64,000 nt of DNA, from the NCBI GenBank assembly GCA_028753945.1, contig JAPNXP010000015.1, positions 2,604,001 to 2,668,000 of the forward strand. The letters run 5' to 3'. The notes under the pieces were generated by a model. That model was not told the DNA's origin. It did not search any database and saw nothing but the letters and a program-made list of their open reading frames with translations. Positions 11,193-21,950 of this stretch are shown one piece after another. The stretch is from Hexactinellida sp. DTS-2022 (taxonomy: Eukaryota; Porifera; Hexactinellida). Within the stretch, counting starts at the first letter, position 1; the number at the start of each line of letters is the position of its first letter. The translations under genes and the position numbers were made by a program.

Positions 11193-12368
11193 GATGGATT
11201 CAACTCGCAACTGTATGGAGGGAGGCGTTTCAATTCGATGTGTGAAGGGATAGAAGCTTCAAGTCTATTTTCAATCCCACGGTGACAAGGAGCGTTGTCA
11301 AGTACGATAAAAGCCGTGTCAACTGAGCTACTTGGTTCCAATTCCAAACCAAACGAGAGAAGGAAAATTCACTTATAAATTGATCAAAATGTGTTTGTTT
11401 AGCACCTCCGAACAGGATCTTTGAATGGACGAGTCCAACACCTGGACAGATAGCACATATCAGAGTGACATGGGGAGTTCGTTGATTGTCAGCAACAAGT
11501 TGGCAATCCTTGAATTGATCGACCACGATTCCGAGAGGTATATAAGCCAAATCCACACTCGTCAACGTAACAGAATCTTGCTCCTATTTCATGCTGTTCT
11601 TGCAACCATAGAGCATGAGTTCTTCTACAATCTTTGTTTGCAGGTGAATTACGTACACTTGGAAGTAATTCAAGTTTTTTTACTGTAATTAAGCATCCTT
11701 CAAGACACCGAGCAATCGTAGATATCGAAACAGCTATCCCTCGTTCGAGAAGTAGTTTATTTCTCATCTCGCCAAGAGTGATATCGGGACGGGCTTCAAT
11801 GGAAATTAAGAGAAGACTTATCGAATCCTCGTCCAACTTTTTTCCTCTTGGACCACCGCGAGGTTTTGTAGAATATTGTCTGATGCTACAAATTCTGTAA
11901 GCGGTATCCTTCTTAACGCCAAACAATCTGGTCATCTGTTTATAGGTTACTCCCGACTCATGGGCATCGATAAGTCTTTGCCGTAATTCATTTGAAATTG
12001 CTCTCCCACCTCGTGAAATAGCAACTGATGATGTGGCAGAGTGTTGTCCTGCATCGTATGAACTCGAAGCCATAATTTATGATGAATATTTGAATATTTA
12101 GGAATATATTTATTTCGACTACTTTGTTTTATACTATTCAACCCAGAATCCTAAATAGATAAACCAATGAAAATCAAAAGTAATTCCGATCGGATAATTG
12201 GTTGACCCAATCGGATAATTGGTTGCCCGAATCGGATAATTGACCGAGAAATACAGTAGTATAATACTGATAATAAGGATACAAGTAAATGAGTTCCAAA
12301 TAAATGAACAGACAATATAGCATATAAAATGTCTATATTATACTATTATAGTGCTGTTTCGTGATATT

Positions 12369-12563
12369 CAGGGGGGGCTCAAGCCCCCCTTGAATTTTAT
12401 GTGCCCCCCTCTGAGGGGGGGCACAAAGGTATGATATTGAGTTATGTATAGGCTGAAATATATATTTCCAACACTGGCGGAGATTTAATTAAATTTGTGC
12501 CCTTCCTAATATTTTTCAGCCCCCCTGTGCCCCCCCAGAGCTGGAATCCTGGCGCCGCCACTG
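12369..12563. mobile_element. hAT-like MITE or solo end with G-runs
   Basis: The right end is the inverse of CAGTGGCGGCGCCAGGATTC followed by G-runs; the left end begins CAGGGGGGGCTC. The flanks (TTTCGTGA near 12355, TTTCATCT at 12564) agree only in part, so the borders are uncertain. It ends 30 bp before the splice acceptor of the OTU exon. Confidence 0.55.
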
Positions 12564-12592
12564 TTTCATCTAAAATCGTTTATTTTTGCTAG

Positions 12593-13264
12593 GCATTCCA
12601 ATATATCAATAAGATGCTGTGGGAAACTCTTGAAGAAGGGTGGCCGATACATGGACCTGAGTTGCACAAGAATCCGAAAATAATCGTCGTGAATGCAGAC
12701 TGGCACCAGGAAAAATGTAAATTCCTTGATTTGACATTCCATTCAACATCTAACCAACCCGCCATTTTTGCCGGGCAGAAGCTATGTAACTACAGGCCAT
12801 GGGATACTGAAAGTATCATCGGAGATGGAAATTGCCTATATCGCTGCCTGTCGCAAATAATAACTGGCAATCAACACCAACATCTTAAGATTCGCTCCAT
12901 AATTGCTAACTTTATTGCGAGTGAGAGTACAACACAGCTTGCATGGTATTTCCACCAAAAACAAACAAACAACCCATGTGAGTATCTAATGAATGAAAAC
13001 CCAGTATTCCTTGAATCAACCTGGGGTGGGGGTGTAGAGTTGATGAAAGCATCTGCAATACTACAGACGGATATTTATGTCGCAAATGATTCTTACAGGA
13101 GTCAAGGTTCTAGTATTATTGAAGTCCGCTGGAGTCTATTGAAAGCAGCTAACTATGCTTACAACGGTTCTATCTACATCACCAATTTCAATATTCATTA
13201 CGAACCAGTCAAATCAATGGTAAAATGTTCATACTTAACATACGGAAATAAGATTTGTAGTTAG
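12593..13264 (+). CDS. OTU-type cysteine protease exon (transposon-related), copy 1
   Basis: An exon with a candidate acceptor (TTGCTAG|GCA) at 12592 codes to a stop at 13264; the first Met is at 12614. It carries the OTU signature GDGNCLYRCLS (catalytic Asp and Cys region, about residues 68-78 from that Met) and, near the end, ITNFNIHYEPV with the catalytic His. OTU proteases usually cleave ubiquitin chains. The protein is closely similar to the last exon of the integrase-OTU gene at 58644-59362, so it is probably a relic of the same transposon family. Here the frame is intact. No integrase exon was found upstream; a hAT-like MITE ends 30 bp before the acceptor. Whether it is expressed is unknown. 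Confidence 0.75.
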   Translation, partial: AFQYINKMLWETLEEGWPIHGPELHKNPKIIVVNADWHQEKCKFLDLTFHSTSNQPAIFAGQKLCNYRPWDTESIIGDGNCLYRCLSQIITGNQHQHLKIRSIIANFIASESTTQLAWYFHQKQTNNPCEYLMNENPVFLESTWGGGVELMKASAILQTDIYVANDSYRSQGSSIIEVRWSLLKAANYAYNGSIYITNFNIHYEPVKSMVKCSYLTYGNKICS

Positions 13265-13789
13265 ACCTTTCAGAGATTTAGCATTTAGTATATTTTCTAT
13301 TGTTAGGTAATTACTATACCAATATCGAATGTTAACTGATTAACTTATTTTCAATGCTTGAATAAATATTTTATTAATGTAGGCGAGCGAAAAATCTCAT
13401 TATCTCCTTAATTTATCGATTCAGTAACGAACTAAAATAATCCAAAAATGTCTGCCAATATTATAGGGAATACTTAAATCTGCAGGTGAAGCATTTCAAC
13501 TAAGAGTGATTAGCTACAAAGTCAACTACGTAGTTATAACGTAAAACACATTTATATACTTATTTTTAGTGTCATAATGCAAGTACATGTCTAACGACAA
13601 AGTCATCATAGCGGTTGCACAGTTGCTGTTACGTAATACAATTGACTCAAAAATATCACGACAGCTTGACAGTAACACTAATGACTCTATAAAACGCTTG
13701 TAGTGTCCATGGTTCACCAATACAATTGACTCAAAATATTATGTGACTCAAAATATCACGAAACAGTGCAATTCTACAATTAGGGAATT
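13265..13789. other. Spacer, no recognised gene
   Basis: AT-rich spacer between the OTU exon and the end of the hAT pseudogene. The phrase ATACAATTGACTCAAAA occurs twice (about 13636 and 13720) and a related stretch follows at 13741. Nothing else is identified. Confidence 0.4.
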
Positions 13790-16235
13790 TAGCCTTAAAC
13801 CTATTGACTACTATATTTAAATCAAGCTTGCTGCCTCGATCACGATGAATCCCAAGCATCAATAGACTGTCCAGACGTTCCTGTTTCATTACGGTGCGAA
13901 GTTCATTATTTAATATCCGTATTGAGCTAAAATTTCGTTCACACTCAGCAGTTAGTACGGGTATTGTGCATGCGATTATAGCAATACGCTGAAGTTCAAA
14001 AAGGCTTCCTTTAACTTCTGCAAGTAGGTCTGTAATTGAAGTAGACTCTTAGGTCTTTCTTCCTCCGATTTTCTTCTAATCATGTGCTTAAAGGTGGAAA
14101 TTTCACATTTCAGAGTTCTGGCGTCGGCATTGAATAGTTTTGCAAAAGCGACGAGTGAATTTTCATCCATGAAACTGGTAGAGCTAGGGCACAAAGATAT
14201 GATTCCTCTCATCATGACAATGTTCTTCTCGCCAAATCTCTTCTGAAGCTCTGTAATAACTTTGTCTATGATCTCACAAACATCACAAAATGTCCATCGA
14301 ATCCAAATCCTGAAACTTTTCAACATTAGCATCTACCACATAATCTTGCAACCCTGCTGGTAGTCGTTTTCGTCTGACAGGTCGTGCATTGTGAGGCAGG
14401 TTTAATCGTTCGCGAACTTCTTCGACATCATCCCAGAACTGAGTGTAACTGTTTGAAATACTTAACTGAGTTTACCACATCGACAATAACCAGATTTAAT
14501 CTGTGACAAAAGCAATGGATGTAGTAGGCCATTTGACAACCAATTTTTCAGGAATTTTCTTTTGAACTACGTTCAAATGACCAGAGACACCAGATGCACC
14601 ATCATAACCTTGTCCAATACAGTTCTTCATGTTCGCATCAACCCTTCCTAACTGGTGGATAATGGTGTCGGACAGGCCATTGGCATCCAAACTTTGTGCT
14701 TCAGCAACAGCGATAAATTCTTCGTGGATAGCGTTTTTGAAGCAGTATCGTACAGCGACAACTACCTGTTCCTTTTTGCTGGTATGTTTAGATTCATCTG
14801 CAAGTGATGTGAAATATTCCGCCTCATGAAGTTCCTGTTTTATCTGTTCTAAGATCATATCCTTCATGATATCCAAAAAGGCATTCTGAACTGTATGGTG
14901 GGTGTACTTCGCATTCATAGGACCAGAGCGAATTATTTCTGCAAACTGGATCATGTTTAGCAATACGAGAAATATAGCAAGGAAATTTCCGCAAGATGGG
15001 CCAAAATCGAGATTCTCTTCGTTGATGTCATCGACTCGAAATGATCTACCAGTCTCACGTTGGGAAATTTTACGTTGAGCAGTCAGCAGCAAAACTTCAC
15101 ATGTTGTGATTCCTATTTTTTGTTGTAAACTTTGCATGTGCAGAGTCCTGAAGTTCAGCAACTGATTGAAAACTACCAGACTTTACATCCTGGTAGTTCG
15201 CATAAGCATCAACACATTCTGGATGTTGAAGGCTTGCTTGATGCTGCATAAGTATATTGTCGCGAACTCTGGTTCCAAAGCATATTTTTCCAATTGCGCA
15301 TACCTTGGCTTACAAATGTGGGCTCTTTTCTGTTTTTGGAAAAATGTCTACATTGATAGCAGTAAATAGCATCTTCACATTCCGAATACTCTATCCATGG
15401 GTATTTATCATACAGGGATGAAGTAAATGCTTTGAATACCTATCCAATCATAGCAAAGGAAACTTTATGCACGAGGCTGTACTGGATGACAGTCTTTCTT
15501 CGTTGAAATATCTTTCTAAACTGGCAATCAACTATCGCACTAGATTGTATTCGAAAATTCGCCGACTCATTGCTAACATTGTCTTCATCATTCAATGTAC
15601 CTAAAATTAAGATAAGAATAAAATCAAATAATTTATTTACAGCTGAGCTCGGTAGAAATTAGTTTTTATTATAATTACTAGTATTTGTATTTATTGTGCC
15701 ATCTTAAACATATATATTATCGTTACCATACAAGTCCCCAACAATGACTTAATTAATATGGATTTCAAAATACTTATTAATTGCAACACAATTAGTAAAT
15801 ACCTTCGCCGATGTCGTCGAGTTCAGCTGGATCGATCTCTTCAGACAGCTCACCAATCAAACTCCCTACACTTTCATCAAACTCTCTTATCTCTTCGTTA
15901 GGGATTTCCTTTTGAGAATCAGTATGTGTATTGGGAAATACAAAAGTATCAGATATGTTATAACACCTCTCTTCAGTCAATAGTTCTCTTTCAAAATATT
16001 CTGTCATTTCTATTCTTGTTCTTTTCAAAGTAGGGGCGTCGACACCGGAACTAAAGAATGAATCCATTGTCCTTAGTCGACCAACACTCTCTTCAAGAAT
16101 AACTGTAGTCGGTACTATGCGACCAGACAAGTCTAAATCTATATGTTTAGATTTCGTATGTATTTCAAAATAGTCGTTTTGAAATATTTCATTACAAATA
16201 GTGCAACGCACCCTGAAGCGGACATCCTTTGCCAT
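13790..16235 (-). pseudogene. hAT transposase (C2H2 + TTF zinc finger + DUF4371 type), broken
   Basis: Exon 1 (16235-15803) encodes a C2H2-like finger (CTICNEIFQNDYFEIHTKSKH) and an acidic segment, then a donor (GAAG|GTATTT). The acceptor at 15601 (TTTTAG|GTACAT) joins in frame. Next comes a TTF-type finger (YPWIEYS, YCYQCRHFS; about 15290-15390), then the RNase-H-like core with SLADESKH and GQGYDGASGVSG (14496-15161). The C-terminal hAT dimerisation block (TAECERNFSSIRILNNELRT, ERLDSLLMLGIHRD) lies at about 13800-13970. Frameshifts near 15200, 14495, 14330 and 13975 break it. It resembles ZMYM-like hAT transposases. It is the natural autonomous gene for the hAT-like ends at 8304 and 21187, though that link is inference. 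Confidence 0.85.
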
Positions 16236-16824
16236 TAGTATGAAATAAGGATCTACTTTATTGAATTCGTATACTATCTCTCTCTATATACCATTTAGTT
16301 ATATACATACCATTTAGTTCAAGCAAAGAAGCGACATCACGAGTCATTGTAGATTATTATTCAATAGCTGTGATATTGTGATTATGATTCTTTGTCGATT
16401 GTTATTCAATAACTGTCATATTGTGATCATGATTCTTTGTCGATTATAATTCAATAGCTGTGATATTGTGATCAAGCGTGAACTACGTAATATATCGACT
16501 GGAATCAACAATTAAAAAATGGACCATGGATGAAACAGAAGTGCATTGGATATTTTTGTATAATACATTCAGTTAGGAACTTTACAGGTGAAATATACTA
16601 TATTTAGCTGAATTTAACTAAACGAGAAATATGCATCATGATCATATCATTGAGGTCCATTCATTGTAAATATAACGTATTAATACGTATGTGAGAAACC
16701 GTACAGAATGCAGAATATGTGAAAAACACAATACAAATTATGTGAAAACACAATTGCACAATACAGAATACTATGTGAAACACTACAGAAACTTTAAGGT
16801 TTAAATTTCTTTATTTTCCGGATA

Positions 16825-17324
16825 CAGTGCAACCTCTATAAGTGGGGTCTCTATAAATGGGGAACCTCCATAAGTGGGGAATTTTTTTACCATATTCGTA
16901 TATATCCATACAAATGAACCTCTATAAGCGGGGAAGTGGGGAATGGGGGACCATAAATTTCAAGGAGTTTTTATCTGCATACAAAACAACCTCCATAAAT
17001 GGGGGGAATGGACAAATCCTAACATGATTCTTATAAAATAATACAATATTTCCAATAAATCGACTCAAAAGTTCTACAGAAAAAATATTTTCGATTGATC
17101 TACTCTGATGTTTTTGGAAGAAATCACCTAGTGTAGATCAGCAGTTAACTAAATTGTCATAATATACAAATAAGAACTAGAACGTGCATTAATGTGTGTG
17201 TTATAAGAATATTTTGTATAATATAGCATATATAATGTTTTTCCAATTGAATTTTATAACCGGGGAATGGGGGGCAATTGAAATTTTCCCCGTCCCAGCT
17301 CCCCCACTTATAGAGGTTCCACTG
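16825..17324. mobile_element. 500-bp MITE with TA target, pogo/mariner-like ends
   Basis: Ends CAGTGCAACCTCTATAAGTG and, inverted, CAGTGGAACCTCTATAAGTG are flanked by TA (16823-16824, 17325-17326). Internal repeats of CTCTATAAGTGGGG-like sequence occur at both ends. A 151-bp relative lies at 56965-57115. It sits at the 3' end of the THAP gene and supplies its last codons and stop (17308). Confidence 0.85.
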
Positions 17325-20300
17325 TATCTTTCTTTGCAGATGTTATTTCAGAGTTTATATTGCGAACCTTATTGGCTAATATACAATTAGTGCATGTAGT
17401 TAGTATCTTCCTTATGATATTCCATCCAGAATTACTACAACCATCACAGTTATTCCTCCAATGCTCGCTATACCCATCAACCAATACGTATTCAGCTAAA
17501 TGAATTAACACTTTTCTTGAAGGTGAGGAGTAGAATTGTTTCTTCAAAGATTCGTTTTCATCAAGTTTGGTAAATATTTTCCACAATACAATAATTGACT
17601 CAATTACAATATCTGAAGGCCATTTCAGAGAACCACGATCGATATATCTTACAAGGTCATACTTTGTAGTTTCTGAAATTTCAATATCTTTGTTCTCAGT
17701 TAGTTTTTGAACACAATGATGGCAGTTTGTGGTTTTAAGGTAGGAATATACAGCGTAACCACCAATAAACACAATAGATTGAAGAATTTGAATGTCGAGG
17801 TTAATAGAGTCTAGATCATGAATAACATCAATATATTGATCATAGGATATGTGAATGGGTTCATCTGCTGTTGGGGAAAATGTGTTGATAAATTGCTTAA
17901 GGGTAAGTTCACTTTTGCATTGTTGTAATGAAAATAACTTAAGAATATTCGACAGGTTTAAGCGCCGTTGACTCTCTAAAATTTGAGAATATGTGATGTG
18001 ATATTGAGCACCACTCATCATCCGATATAGTCCAAATTGATGCTCAATGGGATCATTCTGGAGTCTAGAGCTAAGAACATACTCAAATCCACAATTCTGA
18101 ATGAGATGGGCAATGATTAATGGGAAAGTAATACAAGAATGGCGAAAACTAATGAAAGTTTGTGCACTAAGTTTCCCACCCTTCCCAATAGTAGAACTCC
18201 ACCGCTTAAGCCAATTCGAAACTAAATCAAGAAAAACAAAACGCCAATCTTTGTCAGTAAGAGGTCTAGAATACTCGTCATTCAAGCGCACATGCTTAAA
18301 AGGTGTATTTATGTTGAAGATCTTCCAAATTTACTTAATACATCAACAAAGTTTGAAGTGTCATTTATAGAATCCGGATGTAAATCATTTTGAATTTTAA
18401 GAGCTGCACAAGTTGACTCGTTGAATACACGAAGTGCTAAATTAACGTTCTGACGTTCTAAACTAGTGGGCCAACATACCTTAGAACTTAGCCGGTGAGC
18501 TTGCTTCATAGTAGAATGTTGTTCACTCTTGTACAATTTTCGTATATCATTAAACTTTGCCTCATTCAGTTTAGTAGTAGAATTAGTGATTGAAGGAAAG
18601 AGTTGCATATCTGGATATGAAAACGTAAGATCATAATCCTTCAAGTTTAACCAATTGTTTCTTATCGATTTGATAATGTGAACAAAATCAAACAAGATAT
18701 AAAGCTTTATCTCTGGACAAGTTGGATGTTGAATAGCAGGAAGTAATGTCTTTTGATCAGAAGAAAACAATTTAAATAAACGTACATTCAGGGGATAATT
18801 ATCTGTAACAAGAACTTCAACAAATAAATCACACTTTTCTATATCGTTGATTACAGAACTGACCATTGGGTATAATTCCTCAGCAGTAGAAAAGTTTGAT
18901 GGGAGCAACCGTACAACTTGTGACCATTTTTTGGATAGACTAGAAATCATTATGGCAAAAACTTTTTTAGTTGGAGAAGTTGGATCAGTATCACCAATAA
19001 CCTTTCCACCTAAAAAATTAAATTTGCTTAACCCTCGTCTGGCTAGGAATGTAAAATTGAAACTGAAAGTTAATTGAATTTCAATTGAAAGTGAAAGTGG
19101 GGTTTTTCTATTTATACCTTTTACCCCAAGCCAGCAGAGGGTTAAAAGTGCATAAGTATGTACTGCAAGTGAAACAACAGTATTTACCTTGATAAGAAAT
19201 TGCTGGTGAAACGTGGATTTCGTCCATATTGAGAATAACATGTCGGTGCCTCTCACAAAAATCAGCAGTTAACTTTTTAAGCAGATGTAAATATTCGGTA
19301 TCCAATCCTATACAGGAGGATAGAACTCGAATTGACTTTGTTGTTGGAAGAATAAGACAATCCAACGATTGAAAAAAACGATAGCAAGCGGGTGATATCA
19401 AATGTGCTTTTAAGGCAATGGCCTAGAAGGAAATAAGAGGTAAACAATAAAGCACTACATGAGGTTAGAAAATTATAATCTCACCTGGGTAACTACGTTA
19501 TATCTCCGTCATTTTTCTGAAACTAGCGAGTTTTCAAGTTGGCATATAACGAACTGGAGGAAGGGTAATAAAGGTGTCCTGTGTTGCAATTGCAGCTCAC
19601 AGTGCTCAGTTAGTTCTGTATCTTCTAAAATTGATATAGAGGACTGTAATTTAATGGCTGCTTCTTTGATATTTACCAGAACAAGGCTTGAATCAAATAT
19701 CTCAGGGTTTGGCTCGAAATTTGAAATATCATCAATTAGGGATTCGATCTGTCGTAGGTCTGATATTCGCTTAAGATGCAAGGGCACTTGGTGTTGGCAA
19801 CTAACGGCTGAAACCATTAAATCTGAATTGATTGTTAACGTAGATTCGATGTTAACGGATTGGTCAAGGAGTTTCAGCTGTAAGATTTGCAAGGTGTTAC
19901 TAGATGAGTACCACACTATCCAATCTGGGCTTAGACGTAAATCAGGCAACTTAGTTTTAAGTTCCTCAAAAGAATCCAGAGCGAATCGTAATTTATCTTG
20001 TTGGTCTTGAACAATGCTATCATGAAGACCTTGAGCAAAATATTCTTCTTCCTTAGATTCTCGACTAAAACGCTTTGATGTCTGAGCAGTTGAAGTAAAA
20101 TGAGATGGAAAACCATGGAAAATAACTGGTACAGCATTAGGACTGTACGTTGGTCTAATGCGTGGTGTTTCAGTGTAGGTACCATCAGCTTGGAGAACCC
20201 TGTCAACTCTTATAATGTCTTCCTCTCTAAAGTGGTTAATACAAATAAATGTGTTGTTCTCTGATAGGTCACCAGCTATATCTCTATGGAGAGCTCGAAT

Positions 20301-20413
20301 CCATTGATTCTTCAATTCAGATGGCCTTTCGGCAATCTGAAAACAGTAGCACTGGGGTGACCTCTGTAATTCGTCTTGCAGCCAAATACAGAACACATGT
20401 TAGGCATTACGTA
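17308..20413 (-). pseudogene. THAP-domain P-element-like transposase, nearly intact
   Basis: The start is the ATG at 20413 (MPNMCSVFGCKTN), which gives the THAP Cys pair; a 1-bp indel near 20335 then shifts the frame. The rest of the THAP finger (CINHFREED) and the AVP box follow. The exon ends near 19509. A second exon (19401-19188) holds NMDEIHVSP, the first acidic catalytic motif. An intron with a MITE (about 19187-19015) follows. The exon from about 19014 carries VLVTDNYPLNVRLFKLF (second acidic motif) and DFVHIIKSIRNNW, and ends at a 1-bp loss near 18325. The final frame (18291-17308) holds DPIEHQFGLYRMMSG with the probable catalytic Glu and a Cys-rich tail. Only two 1-bp breaks separate it from an open gene. 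Confidence 0.9.
19032..19141. mobile_element. 110-bp piggyBac-like MITE in a transposase intron
   Basis: TTAA duplications at 19028-19031 and 19142-19145 flank ends CCCTCGTCTGGCT and, inverted, CCCTCTGCTGGCT. TTAA targets and CCC starts are the mark of piggyBac. The insert lies inside the intron of the THAP gene and so need not disrupt its protein. Confidence 0.8.
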
Positions 20414-21187
20414 TAAGGTTTAGACTAACAAATATCAGTGAAAGATATAAAAAGTATTAAAAAAGTCTAAACAAATTAAATAAGGACGAAGATTCGAGTA
20501 AGCTTGAACAACATATTAATCGGTAATGGCTATTAAATGATAATTGCTAAGAAAATCTCCCGAGAAATCTCAAATTCATACTGTATCGATAATTTGAAAA
20601 TTAATAAAATATATAGTAAAATATAATTTTAAAGTTTATGGGTCATTAATAATATCTTACATTATTACATTTAAAATGCATTCCTAACCAATTTTAAAAG
20701 TTAAATTCAGCTAAATATAGTATATTTCACCTGTAAAGTTCCTAACTGAATGTATTATACAAAAATATCCAATGCACTTCTGTTTCATCCATGGTCCATT
20801 TTTAAATTGTTGATTCCAGTCCTTATATTACGTAGTTCACGCATCAAGATTTACTTCATCTGATGGTTATAAATTTTTCTTTCAAAGTATTGGAAATCAA
20901 ACTTATGTAGGACTCATTTACTTACTCTATTCAAGTTTCATTAAGGGGAGAGCTAAATTAAAAATAGCCAAATTCCCCACATAATTATACACTAGTAGAA
21001 AGTTATAAATCCGAAATGTATGCATTGGAAACAAAACGCTTGGTCCAGTATGTAGTAATTACGTAAAATAGCTATTCTAACTAAATTTTCAAAAAAATTT
21101 ATAACTCTTCCCCGATAGATTTGTGTGACTTTTCCCCGACGGGGGGCTGTTACCCGCCATGCCCCCCCCCCCATAGCGCGTACCCTG

Positions 21188-21950
21188 TAGTATAGTGGCC
21201 CAGTATTGAAACCACTGCCTTTATTTCTATATTATTATTATTAATGTGGAGACCATACTATAGTATAGTGGCCCAGTTGTAATCTTACTATCTTTAATTG
21301 TATATATTTTTATTTTACTGTGTCGACTATACTATAGCATAGTGCAGGCTTTCATCCAGACAAAAATTTCTGCGCGCCTAGATTTAGTTTGAGCTCGTTC
21401 ATTTTTCATTTGTACGCCTAGTTTGCACATTTTGTATTAAGTCTATGGGAGCATCTCTCGATATTGTACGCCTAGACACGATGTTTGTACGCCTAGATTA
21501 TAATCCATCCAAATTACGCTCCTTTAGGAGCGCTCATAACGCCTGGATAACACCCTGGCATAGTGGCCCAGTTCTAATCTTACTGCCTTTAATATTTATT
21601 TTTTACTGTGCCGACTATACTATAGTATAGTGGCCCAGGATTGATCTTACTGCCTTTATTATTATTATTATTACTGTGCCGACTATACTATAGTATAGTG
21701 GCCCAGTATTGGTCTTAGTGTTTTGGTTACCGATTATTACTGTGCCGACTATACTATAGTATAGTGGCCCAGTTCTAATCTTAGTGCTTTGGTTAGTTAT
21801 TATTACTGTGCCGACTATACTATAGTATAGTAGCCCAGTATTGGAATCACTGCCTTTATTATTTTTTTACTGTGCCGACTATACTATAGTATAGTGGCCC
21901 AGTTCTAATCTTACTGCCTTTATTTTTATTTTTATTATTTTTATTTCTCC
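21188..21950. repeat. Palindromic short-tandem array, right part
   Basis: About nine units of 60-70 bp, each with the palindrome ACTATACTATAGTATAGT, CTGTGCCG before it and GGCCCAG after it, then a T-rich spacer with TTACTGCCTTTA. It continues the fragment at 8215-8303. One unit is split by a 213-bp MITE. A single copy sits in reverse at 27625-27657. The array runs straight into the 1.2-kb hairpin units. Confidence 0.85.
21345..21557. mobile_element. 213-bp hAT-like MITE
   Basis: Ends CAGGCTTTCATCCAG and, inverted, CAGGGTGTTATCCAG; an exact 8-bp TSD, GCATAGTG, lies at 21337-21344 and 21558-21565, inside one unit of the palindromic array. Repeats of TACGCCTAG fill the core. Confidence 0.85.

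Larger units (their letters stand above)
8866..12073 (-). pseudogene. Tc1/IS630-like transposase, split by the MULE
   Basis: The protein begins at ATG 12073 with a Ser-rich leader, then a helix-turn-helix (ISNELRQRLIDAHESGVTYK) and a second DNA-binding segment with the RGGPRGKK linker. The DDE core follows: first Asp in YVDECGF, second in VLDNAPCHRG (about 11300), and PPYSCELNP near 11205. The MULE sits exactly between the NP and IE codons of the NPIE motif that holds the catalytic Glu; coding resumes at 9093 (IELCFQSLKSYIKRTL) and ends at 8866. Joined, Asp and Glu would be 35 residues apart. Frameshifts near 11490-11560 and 11340 break the core as well. Confidence 0.85.
8639..12256 (-). mobile_element. 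Tc1/IS630-like transposon cut by a MULE
   Basis: Inverted ends CTGTATTTCTCGGTCAATTA run into several direct copies of a roughly 20-bp unit (ATCCGATTCGGGCAACCAAT) on each side (about 8650-8760, 12183-12240). TA duplications flank it at 8637-8638 and 12257-12258. Without the nested MULE (9095-11192) it is about 1.5 kb, a normal size for one transposase gene. The gene runs on the minus strand. Confidence 0.85.
16477..20841 (-). mobile_element. THAP/P-element-like DNA transposon, copy 2
   Basis: Inverted ends of about 145 bp (16477-16620 and 20700-20841) start CGTGAACTACGTAATAT, the same family as copy 1. The 7-bp flanks GATCAAG (16470-16476) and CATCAAG (20842-20848) differ at one base. It carries a nearly intact transposase gene on the minus strand, a 500-bp MITE at 16825-17324 and a 110-bp MITE at 19032-19141. 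It lies inside the 8304-21187 composite. Confidence 0.9.
8304..21187 (-). mobile_element. 12.9-kb composite with hAT-like ends
   Basis: The left end begins CAGGGGTGGCGCC and then TTTCCCCGAC with G-runs. The right end is the inverse of CAGGGTACGCGC and also contains CCGTCGGGGAAAAG. Both ends interrupt the same palindromic tandem repeat. The flanks TACTATAG (8296-8303) and TAGTATAG (21188-21195) differ at one base, as expected for an old 8-bp hAT TSD; the palindromic target makes this ambiguous. A hAT transposase pseudogene lies inside (about 13790-16235). Much of the length is later insertions: the Tc1-like element, the MULE in it and a THAP element. That the two ends are partners is inference. 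Confidence 0.55.
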
